Shown piece after piece: positions 1-7,488 of a DNA stretch of 17,244 bases. Positions within the stretch are counted from its first letter, which is position 1. Each line of letters starts with the position of its first letter. Made by a program: the position numbers and the translations under genes. The notes beneath the pieces are model-generated. The model saw only the letters and a list, made by a program, of their open reading frames with translations. It was not told the DNA's origin and searched no databases. Origin of the DNA: an uncultured bacterium (lineage in GTDB: Bacteria > Bacillota > Bacilli > Lactobacillales > Lactobacillaceae); the NCBI GenBank assembly GCA_905214235.1, contig CAJMLF010000030.1, positions 1 to 17,244 on the forward strand. The letters run 5' to 3'.

Positions 1-58
1 TTTGCTTAATCTGCGCCAATAGATTTGTTCAAGTTATTTCTTGCAATCTGCCTATCAC

Positions 59-96
59 AAAACGGCTAAGGATAAATCACTATCCTTAGCCGTTTT
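59..96 (-). terminator. Bidirectional stem-loop terminator
   Basis: A perfect 16-bp inverted repeat (59-74 against 81-96) encloses a 6-nt loop, and each arm ends in TTTT on its own strand. It starts 7 bases past the stop codon of the minus-strand activase gene, so it most likely ends that transcript. It could also stop a plus-strand transcript entering from the left edge. Positions 1-58 hold no recognisable gene. Confidence 0.85.
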
Positions 97-103
97 CTAT
101 TAC

Positions 104-3100
104 TTATTCACTTGTTACTGCTTCTTCTGCGGCCACTTTCTTCTTGGCGGTGGCCATCATTAACCGGATCCGGTTAAGCTGGTTGACCACCGAAGCACCA
201 GGGTCGTAGTCGATTGGCATCAGGTTGGCGCCCTTGTATTCACGACGCAGTTCTTTCAACATCCCCTTACCAACGATGTGGTTTGGCAAGCACCCAAACG
301 GCTGCATGCAGACGATGTTGTTAACGCCGGAACGGAGGAGTTCTACCATTTCACCTGGCAGGAACCAGCCTTCACCGGTCATGTTTCCCAGGGAAAGGAC
401 CGGCTTAGCACCGGCAACCACTTCATCCCACGGGGTAATCCCTTCAAAGTGCTTTGAAGCCCGCAAAGCCTCATCCATTGGCTTCTCGGCCTGACGAATC
501 AGCTTCAACAGGACAGCTGCAAATAGTTGCGAACTCTTCTTGGCACCAAGGTGTTGGTGACGGTAAACCTGGTTGTACAGGGAGTAGTTCATGAAGCCTA
601 CAATGTCCGGAACCACTGCTTCGGCCCCTTCCCTTTCCAGGGTCCCCACAATGTCATTGTTGGCAATTGGCGAGTACTTGACCAGAATTTCACCAACCAC
701 GCCGACCTTTGGCTTAACAATGTCTCGTACCGGGAGGGTATCGAAGTCGTGCACAATTGCGTGAACGTTCCGCTTGAATTCCTTGAAGCTCCCGTTCTCC
801 ACGTTTGGCCGTACCCGGTCGAGCCAGTCAGCATAGAGGGCGTTTGTGGCGCCCTTCTCCACCTCATACGGCCGGGTGTGGTAAACCAGCCGTTCGAAGA
901 GGTCACCATACAGGAAGGCAATCGACGCCCGCTTAATCAGCGGCAGGGTGAAGGTAAAGCCCGGTGTCGATTCAACCCCCTGGTTTCCCAAGGAAATCGA
1001 AACAACCGGTACCTGCGAGAAGCCGGCGTCCTTCAAGGCCTTGCGAATCAATGGCACGTAGTTGGTGGCCCGGCAGCCCCCACCAGTCTGGCTCATCATT
1101 ACGGCTGTATGGTTCAGGTCGTACTTGCCACTCTGCAGGGCCTCAATCATTTGACCAATTGATATGATTGCCGGGTAGCAGGCATCGTTGTTCACGTACC
1201 GGGTCCCGACATCAACGGAACGGCGGTCCTTGATTGGCAGGTTAACAACGTTGTAACCCGATGCCTGGAGAGCCACGTCAACCAGGTTATGCTGGTGAAT
1301 TGGCGATAGCATCGGCAAGAGGAGGGTGTACTTCTCCTTCTTCATTTCCTTGGTAAACTTGACCGGCGTTGGGTTGTCGTAGAGCTTTTCCGGATGAATC
1401 TCCTTTTCCGTCCGCTCCTTGATGGCCGCCTTCAGTGACCGAATTCGAATCCGGATGGCCCCGAGGTTATCCCCTTCATCAATCTTCAGGCAGGTATAGA
1501 GACGGTTGTACTGGTTCATGATTTCTTCAACCTGGTCGGTATCAATGGCATCCAGGCCACAACCAAAGGAGTTCAGTTGAACAAATTCCAGTTCCGGCGT
1601 CTTGGCCGCAATCCGGGCCGCCGCATACAGGCGGGAGTGATAGGACCACTGGTTAACTACCCGGAGGCCCTTGACGTCGCCCAGGTGGGCAATCGAGTCC
1701 TCGGTCAGGACGTGGAAACCGGCAGCCGTGATCATCTGGGAAATTCCGTGGTTGATCATCGGGTCGAGGTGGTATGGCCGCCCGGCAAGGACAACCCCGT
1801 GCTCCCCCTTCTGCTTCAGCATCATCAGGGTATCTTCACCCCAGTTATGAATCTTCTGGTGGAAGTTGTCCAGCTCCTGGTAACCGGCCTCGAGGGCATC
1901 GCGGACCTCCTGCTTCGTTATACCCAGGTCCTTGAAACATTCGTAGAGGTTTTCCGCCGTTGACTGGTGGTCCGCCAGGTTCAGGAATGGGTCCCGGAAG
2001 TCGACCTGACCACTCCGAATCTCGTCGACGTTATTCCGGATTACTTCGGGATACGACTGAACAATTGGGCAGTTGTAGTGGTTGTTAGCCGCCTTCTTCT
2101 CCTGGAGCTCGTAGACAATTGCCGGGTAGAAGATCCGGTCAACGTGGCGGTTGGCAATCAATGCCATGATGTGGCCATGGACGTTCTTGGCCGGGTAACA
2201 GACCGTGTCGGACGGGATGGTCTCCATCCCCTTCTCGTACTGCTCCTTACTCCCCTTTGGCGACAGGATCGTCCGGAAGCCCAGTTTCCTAAAGAAGGTA
2301 GCCCACAACGGGTAATCTTCGTACATGTTCAGAACCCGTGGAAGGCCGATTGTTCCGTGCTTAGCTAACTTACTGCGGAGCGGTCGGTACTTAAAGAGCT
2401 CCTTGTACTTCCGTTCTACCAGGTTGACCTTCCCGTTATTCCGGGGCCGCTGGCCGTGCAGGCGGAGGGCCCGGGCCTCACCCCGTTCACAGCGGTTACC
2501 GGTGACAAACTTCCGGCCGTCATTGAAGATGGTCAAAGTCAGCTCACAGTTGTTGGCACAGCCACCACAGTGCATGTACTCCTTTTCAAAGGTCAGGTTT
2601 TCCATCTCCTTGATGGAGAGGAGGCTGGTCTGGTCCCCGGCTTGGTAGTTATGTTCAGCAATCAGTGCCGCACCGTAGGCCCCCATTAATCCGGCGATGT
2701 TTGGCCGAATCACGTCGACACCAGCGATCTTTTCAAAGGCCCGCAAAACGGCATCATTATAGAAGGTTCCCCCTTGGCAGACGATGTGGTCACCCAGTTC
2801 GTCGGCACTCCGCATCTTGATTACCTTGAAGAGGGCGTTCTTGATGATGGAAAATGACAGGCCGGCGGAAATGTCACCGATTGTGGCCCCTTCCTTTTGG
2901 ACCTGCTTAACCTTTGAGTTCATGAAGACCGTGCACCGGGAGCCCAGGTCGGCCGGGTGCTTAGCCAGCAAGGCAGCTTGGGCAAAGTCCCGGATATTGT
3001 ACTTCAGACCGGTAGCGAAGGTTTCCAAGAAGGACCCGCAACCAGATGAGCAGGCTTCATTCAGCTTGATGTCGGCCAGGGCCCCGTTCTTGACCGTCAT

Positions 3101-4387
3101 CGCCTTCATATCCTGGCCACCAATGTCCAGGATAAAGTCAACGTCTGGCTGGAAGTAGTGGGCCGCCTGGTAGTGGGCCACCGTTTCCACTTCGCCAAGG
3201 TCAACGTTGAGGGCGTTCTTGATCAGGTGCTCACCATACCCGGTAACGCAGGCCTTACCGATTTTCACGTCGGCCGGCATCTTCAGGTTCAGGTCCCGGA
3301 GCATCTGCTTGGTCTTCTCCAATGGGTCGCCATCGTTGTTGTCATATTCGGTAAACAGGAGTTTGTGGTCCGCTGACATCAGGACAATCTTGGTGGTCGT
3401 CGAACCAGCATCAATTCCCAAGAAGGCCGTTCCGTGGTAGTTTGCCAGGTCCCCGGCCTCAACCCGGTCCTTGGCATGCCGCTGACGGAAGGCCGCCAGC
3501 TCGTCTTCGTTATTGAAGAGCGGGTCGAGGGAGTGTGATGGTGCCAGAACGGAGGAATCACCGTGTTCCAGCCGGTCCAGCAAGATGTCCAAAGACAGCG
3601 TCGGCTGGTCATTAGCATAAAGGGCCGCCCCCTGGGCCACGAAGAGTTGCGGGTTCTCTGGGAAGATCACTTCATCGTCAGTGAGGTGGAGGGTCTCAAT
3701 AAAGCGGTGGCGCAGTTGGTCCATGAAGTAGAGGGGACCACCCAGAAAGGCAACGTGTCCACTGATCTTGTGACCAGCAGCCAGGCCGGAAATCGTCTGG
3801 TTAACCACGGCTTGGAAAATACTTGCCGCAATGTCTTCCTTCCGGGCCCCATCATTGATCAGCGGCTGGACATCCGTCTTGGCGAAGACTCCACAGCGAC
3901 TGGCAATCGGGTAAATTTTTTCCGCGTTCCGGGCTAGCTTGTTCAGTCCATCGGCATCGGTGTCTAAAAGGACCGCCATCTGGTCGATGAAGGCCCCGGT
4001 ACCCCCGGCACAGCTCCCGTTCATCCGTTGTTCCAGGGAGTCGCCGAAGAAGGTGATCTTGGCATCTTCACCACCTAGCTCAATCGCCACATCCGTCTCG
4101 GGAATCAGCTGCTCAACGGTCTTGGTGCAGGCAATCACTTCCTGGATAAACTTCAGTTGCAATAGGTTGGCTAGACCAATCCCACCGGACCCCGTAATCG
4201 TGAAGGCAATTGGGGTGTCGCCACCCAGTTCAGCAATTGCTTCCTTGATTACGCGCTCACTAGCCGCTTTGACATCTGCATAGTGGCGTTCGTATCGAGA
4301 GAAAAGGGTCTGGTGGGCATCGTTCATCACTACCAGCTTAACCGTAGTTGAACCAACATCGATCCCTCCATAGAGTTTCTCTGTCAT
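104..4387 (-). CDS. Fused 2-hydroxyacyl-CoA dehydratase activase / dehydratase-like protein
   Basis: This 1427-aa protein belongs to the BadF/BadG/BcrA/BcrD (HgdC-type) ATPase family, fused to DUF2229/HGD-D-like domains. Family members use ATP to drive an electron from a 4Fe-4S cluster into a radical 2-hydroxyacyl-CoA dehydratase. Two ASKHA ATPase modules are visible, at about 4-260 and 322-580. They carry GIDVGSTT and GIDAGSTT phosphate loops and paired cysteines C126/C165 and C446/C485, matching the two cluster ligands of HgdC. A cysteine-rich linker follows (C607, C610, C614, C633). Two dehydratase-like modules follow at about 680-990 and 1020-1420, each with a CYP motif (C730, C1070) and an FGC motif (C943, C1366). 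The start is the ATG at 4385-4387, because GGGGAGG lies 9 bases upstream; an upstream extension in frame has no such site. No partner dehydratase, CoA-transferase or ferredoxin gene is nearby, so the substrate is unknown. The family is certain; the reaction here is not. Confidence 0.85.
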   Translation of the reverse strand: MTEKLYGGIDVGSTTVKLVVMNDAHQTLFSRYERHYADVKAASERVIKEAIAELGGDTPIAFTITGSGGIGLANLLQLKFIQEVIACTKTVEQLIPETDVAIELGGEDAKITFFGDSLEQRMNGSCAGGTGAFIDQMAVLLDTDADGLNKLARNAEKIYPIASRCGVFAKTDVQPLINDGARKEDIAASIFQAVVNQTISGLAAGHKISGHVAFLGGPLYFMDQLRHRFIETLHLTDDEVIFPENPQLFVAQGAALYANDQPTLSLDILLDRLEHGDSSVLAPSHSLDPLFNNEDELAAFRQRHAKDRVEAGDLANYHGTAFLGIDAGSTTTKIVLMSADHKLLFTEYDNNDGDPLEKTKQMLRDLNLKMPADVKIGKACVTGYGEHLIKNALNVDLGEVETVAHYQAAHYFQPDVDFILDIGGQDMKAMTVKNGALADIKLNEACSSGCGSFLETFATGLKYNIRDFAQAALLAKHPADLGSRCTVFMNSKVKQVQKEGATIGDISAGLSFSIIKNALFKVIKMRSADELGDHIVCQGGTFYNDAVLRAFEKIAGVDVIRPNIAGLMGAYGAALIAEHNYQAGDQTSLLSIKEMENLTFEKEYMHCGGCANNCELTLTIFNDGRKFVTGNRCERGEARALRLHGQRPRNNGKVNLVERKYKELFKYRPLRSKLAKHGTIGLPRVLNMYEDYPLWATFFRKLGFRTILSPKGSKEQYEKGMETIPSDTVCYPAKNVHGHIMALIANRHVDRIFYPAIVYELQEKKAANNHYNCPIVQSYPEVIRNNVDEIRSGQVDFRDPFLNLADHQSTAENLYECFKDLGITKQEVRDALEAGYQELDNFHQKIHNWGEDTLMMLKQKGEHGVVLAGRPYHLDPMINHGISQMITAAGFHVLTEDSIAHLGDVKGLRVVNQWSYHSRLYAAARIAAKTPELEFVQLNSFGCGLDAIDTDQVEEIMNQYNRLYTCLKIDEGDNLGAIRIRIRSLKAAIKERTEKEIHPEKLYDNPTPVKFTKEMKKEKYTLLLPMLSPIHQHNLVDVALQASGYNVVNLPIKDRRSVDVGTRYVNNDACYPAIISIGQMIEALQSGKYDLNHTAVMMSQTGGGCRATNYVPLIRKALKDAGFSQVPVVSISLGNQGVESTPGFTFTLPLIKRASIAFLYGDLFERLVYHTRPYEVEKGATNALYADWLDRVRPNVENGSFKEFKRNVHAIVHDFDTLPVRDIVKPKVGVVGEILVKYSPIANNDIVGTLEREGAEAVVPDIVGFMNYSLYNQVYRHQHLGAKKSSQLFAAVLLKLIRQAEKPMDEALRASKHFEGITPWDEVVAGAKPVLSLGNMTGEGWFLPGEMVELLRSGVNNIVCMQPFGCLPNHIVGKGMLKELRREYKGANLMPIDYDPGASVVNQLNRIRLMMATAKKKVAAEEAVTSE

Positions 4388-4421
4388 CGTTAAATTCCTC
4401 CCCTGACATACACCGTACTTT

Positions 4422-4438
4422 TCCAACAGCGTGTATAA
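4422..4438. promoter_or_regulatory. Candidate TetR operator, copy near the activase promoter
   Basis: TCCAACA-GCG-TGTATAA repeats the left arm and the first three right-arm bases of the better palindrome at 4519-4535. It lies 35 bases upstream of the activase start codon and overlaps AT-rich, minus-strand -10-like hexamers (TATATT at 4437-4442; TATACT at 4447-4452). A TTGATA hexamer sits at 4468-4473, with only 15 bp to TATACT. Binding here would block the activase promoter. Assignment to the adjacent TetR protein is inferred from position and similarity. Confidence 0.45.
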
Positions 4439-4518
4439 TATAATTAAGTATATTTTTAAATGAAAATTATCAACATTCAATCGGCAAAATTTACGGGTTT
4501 GTTTGTTAGACAACAGAT

Positions 4519-4535
4519 TCCAACATTGTGTTGGA
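4519..4535. promoter_or_regulatory. Candidate TetR operator, palindrome before tetR
   Basis: TCCAACA-TTG-TGTTGGA is a perfect 7+3+7 palindrome just upstream of the tetR ribosome binding site (AAAGGGGG, about 4542-4550). Its size and symmetry suit a TetR-family dimer and its place suits autoregulation. A related CAACA half-site lies 10 bp upstream at 4511-4515. That it is bound by this regulator is inference. Confidence 0.55.
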
Positions 4536-4558
4536 TTTGATTTAAAGGGGGAATTGAC

Positions 4559-5160
4559 GTGACACTCCAAGAAGATATTCGGGTACGACGGACCAAACAA
4601 AACATCGTCAATGCCTTTGTCGCCCTAACGAAGGAGAAGAGCATCGACGCCATTACCGTCCAGGAGATTGCGGACAAGGCGATGGTTAACCGGGCCACCT
4701 TCTATGCCCACTACCGCGATAAGCAGGACCTGTACGACCAAGTTTTCAAGCAGGCAATCGGCCTCTTCACCCCCCTGCGGAACCCCCTCCTCTTTTTGAA
4801 CCGTAAGATCATGTTCACCAAGTTGGAGGATACCCTGACTGGGGTCCTGGAAAAATGTTCTGAAAACCGGGACCTCCTCCTCCTGATCATTGACGGGACG
4901 CCCTCGCGTACCCTCCAGAACCAGCTGACCCGATTCTCAGTACCAACATCAGTGGTATTCTGAAGGAATTCGGCATTGATAGAAAGAGCACGATTCCTTC
5001 TGACCTAGTTATCACCTACATTCTCTCAATTTTCATCAGTGTCCTTGCCTGGTGGCTCCATGAGGGGCAGGCCCATGACATGAGTGCCCGCCAGCTGGCC
5101 CACAACCTAATCAGGCTGGCATTGGATGGCCACATGCGGGTGCTGGGAATTGAGTCCTAA
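4559..5160 (+). pseudogene. TetR/AcrR-family regulator, frameshifted
   Basis: The protein opens with a typical TetR helix-turn-helix (about residues 9-60, containing ITVQEIADKAMVNRATFYAHY), which would bind an operator as a dimer. The C-terminal part would be a ligand/dimer domain. Translation starts at GTG 4559 behind AAAGGGGG and, as read, stops early at 4963 (134 aa). From about 4927 the neighbouring frame continues sensibly to a stop at 5158-5160, with residues such as LSTNISGILKEFG and a WWLHEG stretch near the end. Adding one base at about 4927 (CTGACC to CTGGACC) restores a 200-aa protein, a normal length for the family. The gene is divergent from the activase gene and probably controls it. 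The break may be a real deletion leaving only the DNA-binding half, or a sequence error; it is not in a homopolymer longer than two bases. Confidence 0.8.
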
Positions 5161-5161
5161 C

Positions 5162-5205
5162 AAAAAAGGTTTGGCTGCGAAAGTCATCGCAGCCAAACCT
5201 TTTTT
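5162..5205. terminator. Bidirectional terminator between tetR and melA
   Basis: A perfect 19-bp stem (5162-5180 with 5187-5205) with a 6-nt loop has T6 on both strands. It begins 2 bases after the tetR stop and ends 17 bases before the melA stop on the other strand, so it serves both convergent genes. Confidence 0.92.
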
Positions 5206-5222
5206 ATTATTCAACTATTATT

Positions 5223-7442
5223 TTAAGCTTCTTCCGCAACGAAGAGCCGTGAACTGAAGTCCGATGGGTCCTTCTCTGGCTTCGTCCGGTCCATGATCCG
5301 TGGAACAAAGTAACCGGCGTTCATCAGTTCAGCACCAGAGAACTTCTCGTCCCCGCCGTTAACCGTGTATTGCTTTTCAGGGTCGAGACCGGAAAAGTAT
5401 ACCCGGATGTAAGCTGGGTTGGCACCATTGAGAATCTGGAAGCGTGCCATGATCGCTTTTGTCTTGTCATCATTAACAACTTCCCAGTCGTAAACGTTAT
5501 CGGTTGCCGTGTCGGCGTTTTCCAAACGGTAGAACTTCCCGAACTGGAAGAGCTTCCGGTACTTCTTGTAGAAGGCCACTTGGTCCTTGATCTCGGCCAG
5601 TTGGTCCTTTGGCAGCTTGGTAATATCCAGTTCGTAGCCAAAGTCGCCGAAGTATGCCACGGCTGCCCGGGTTGCCAGCGAAGTCAGCCGGCCAACCTGG
5701 TCATTTGGCACTGCAGAGACGTGGGCACCCCACATTGATTGTTGGTAACCATAGGAAGTCCCGTCTTGAATCTTGATCCGTTCAACGGCATCGGTGTCGT
5801 CACTGCACCATGCTTGTGGTGCGTAGTACATCATCCCGAGATCGAACCGGCCACCACCGGAAGCACATGATTCAAAGAGGACCTTCGGGAAGGCACTCGT
5901 CAGGCGGGCATATAATTGGTAAACCCCGAGAATGTAGCGGTGGGCAAATTCAAGCTGGCGGTCAGCGGGTAGCTTGGCCCCAAACATTTCCGTAATGTTC
6001 CGGTTCATGTCCCACTTGATGTAGTCCAGTTGGGTCTTCTTGATGATGGCACTGATGTGGTCAACTAAGTAGTCGACAACTTCCTTGCGGGTCATGTCGA
6101 GGACAAACTGGTTCCGGGCAGGTGTGCTCTGCCGGCCAGGGGTAGCAATCATCCAATCAGGGTGTTCTTCATAGAGCTTACTATCGATGGAGATCATTTC
6201 CGGTTCGAACCAGAGACCGAACTTCATCCCCTTGTCGTGGACCTTCTTGGCAAAGCCGTCAATCCCGGTAGCAAACTTCTTTTCGTCAACAAACCAGTCC
6301 CCCAAACTGGACTTATCGTCGTCCCGGTGACCGAACCAACCATCATCGAGGACAAACATTTCGATTCCCAACTTGTGGGCTTCGTCAACGATTGGCATCA
6401 GCTTGTCTTCGTTGAAGTCCATGAAGGTTGCTTCCCAGTTATTGATCAGGATTGGCCGTTCCTGACGAGCAAAGTGGGGGTTGATCAGGTGGTCCTGGTA
6501 GAAGTCAGCCAGCTGATGGCTCATCTGGTTGAAGCCGTCACTGGTGTAGGTCATCACTGCTTCTGGCGTCTGGAAGCTCTCCCCATCGGATAGGTGCCAG
6601 CCAAACTCGTCCGGGTTGATGCCGACCAGGACCCGGGTCGTATCGAACTGGTCTACTTCTACGGAGTCGAGGAAGTTCCCGGAGTAGATGAAGTTAAAAC
6701 CGAAGACACCACCGTGGTTGTTATCGGTGTGTGGCCGGGCCAGCATGAAGAATGGGTTGTGCTGGTGGCTGGATGCGTCCCGCAAACTGGAGATGCTCTG
6801 CACCCCGGCACGGAGTGGGGTCCGAATCAAATGACGTTCCCGGGCCCAGCTACCGGAGAATTGGACCATATCGTAGTTGGCGTCCGGCAGGTCAAGTTGG
6901 GCACTGAGCGCCCGGTTCAAGACAATGTCCTTGCCCCGGTTCTTAAAGGTGGCGCTACGGACAATGACGTCTTCCTTGTCAAAGATGGTGTAGTGGAGGG
7001 TCAAGGCAACGTCTGCGTATTCATCTTTGAATTCCACGTCCAGGTTTTGGGCATCATCACCCTGGTCATCAAACGATGATGGCATATCGTTTAGCCGTTG
7101 CTTGCCATCGGTAATCTTGTAGCCCATGTACTTGAACTCGGATGTCCGGGACCCATCGTTGTAGGTGATTTGGTAGGCCGGGTAGCGGTAGTCACCCTTA
7201 CCCAGACCAGCGTATTCCTGCTTGATTAATTCCAGTTGGAAGTCCGCTTGTTCAACGGTCAGCGTGTTCGTGCAGTCGTGTTCTTCCCGGCTGGCCAGGT
7301 TCGTGTAGGCAGCCTTTACTGGAATCCGTGGTCCGTAGTAAAGCTGTCCCGCTTCACCATTTTCCAGGATTTGGAAAACATAGCTTGTCTTGGCAGTTTG
7401 CAAGTGGAAAAGCTTGTGTTCTTCGTTAACATGGATACTCAT
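5223..7442 (-). CDS. melA: Alpha-galactosidase, GH36
   Basis: This 739-aa cytoplasmic glycosidase removes terminal alpha-galactose from melibiose, raffinose and related sugars with retention of configuration. The protein has the GH36 layout: an N-terminal beta-sandwich (about 1-320), a catalytic barrel (about 330-650) and a C-terminal beta domain. The nucleophile is expected to be D478 in KWDMNR and the acid/base an Asp of SDDTD (about D548). LDDGWFGHRDDD (365-376), GLWFEPEM (409-416) and ESCASGGGRFD (524-534) are further family motifs. No signal peptide is seen. The start at 7442 follows AAGGGG with about 10 bases spacing. It lies 46 bp downstream of lacS on the same strand, so import and hydrolysis are probably co-transcribed. 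A near-consensus cre box and a TATAAT hexamer in that gap suggest an extra, CcpA-controlled start. Length and motifs are normal for lactobacillal MelA; the exact substrate range cannot be read from the sequence. Confidence 0.95.
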   Translation of the reverse strand: MSIHVNEEHKLFHLQTAKTSYVFQILENGEAGQLYYGPRIPVKAAYTNLASREEHDCTNTLTVEQADFQLELIKQEYAGLGKGDYRYPAYQITYNDGSRTSEFKYMGYKITDGKQRLNDMPSSFDDQGDDAQNLDVEFKDEYADVALTLHYTIFDKEDVIVRSATFKNRGKDIVLNRALSAQLDLPDANYDMVQFSGSWARERHLIRTPLRAGVQSISSLRDASSHQHNPFFMLARPHTDNNHGGVFGFNFIYSGNFLDSVEVDQFDTTRVLVGINPDEFGWHLSDGESFQTPEAVMTYTSDGFNQMSHQLADFYQDHLINPHFARQERPILINNWEATFMDFNEDKLMPIVDEAHKLGIEMFVLDDGWFGHRDDDKSSLGDWFVDEKKFATGIDGFAKKVHDKGMKFGLWFEPEMISIDSKLYEEHPDWMIATPGRQSTPARNQFVLDMTRKEVVDYLVDHISAIIKKTQLDYIKWDMNRNITEMFGAKLPADRQLEFAHRYILGVYQLYARLTSAFPKVLFESCASGGGRFDLGMMYYAPQAWCSDDTDAVERIKIQDGTSYGYQQSMWGAHVSAVPNDQVGRLTSLATRAAVAYFGDFGYELDITKLPKDQLAEIKDQVAFYKKYRKLFQFGKFYRLENADTATDNVYDWEVVNDDKTKAIMARFQILNGANPAYIRVYFSGLDPEKQYTVNGGDEKFSGAELMNAGYFVPRIMDRTKPEKDPSDFSSRLFVAEEA

Positions 7443-7459
7443 TTTAAATAACCCCTTTT

Positions 7460-7485
7460 TGTAAGCATTTACATTACCTATTATA
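7460..7485 (-). promoter_or_regulatory. cre-like box and -10 hexamer before melA
   Basis: TGTAAGCATTTACA (7460-7473, plus strand) matches the catabolite-responsive element pattern TGNAARCGNWWWCA at all but one position (A for G). On the minus strand TATAAT occurs at 7480-7485, just past the lacS stop, but no good -35 hexamer is found 16-18 bp upstream. A CcpA-repressible internal promoter for melA is plausible; the cre-like match is stronger than the promoter. Confidence 0.5.
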
Positions 7486-7488
7486 AAC

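Noticed and set aside
1..58. Possible RNA gene or gene tail at the left edge
   Set aside because: No tRNA-like fold, conserved motif or supported frame could be seen in this short stretch.
527..1162. Long plus-strand open frame inside the activase gene, and many similar frames opposite melA, lacS, helD and the antiporter
   Set aside because: They lie antisense to well-conserved proteins, have no family resemblance or ribosome binding site, and are expected where GC-rich codon use suppresses stops on the opposite strand.
4388..4600. N-terminal extension of the activase gene by 71 codons to 4600
   Set aside because: It would overlap the tetR start, its residues resemble no family, and a strong ribosome binding site directly precedes the ATG at 4387, where the conserved ATPase domain begins.
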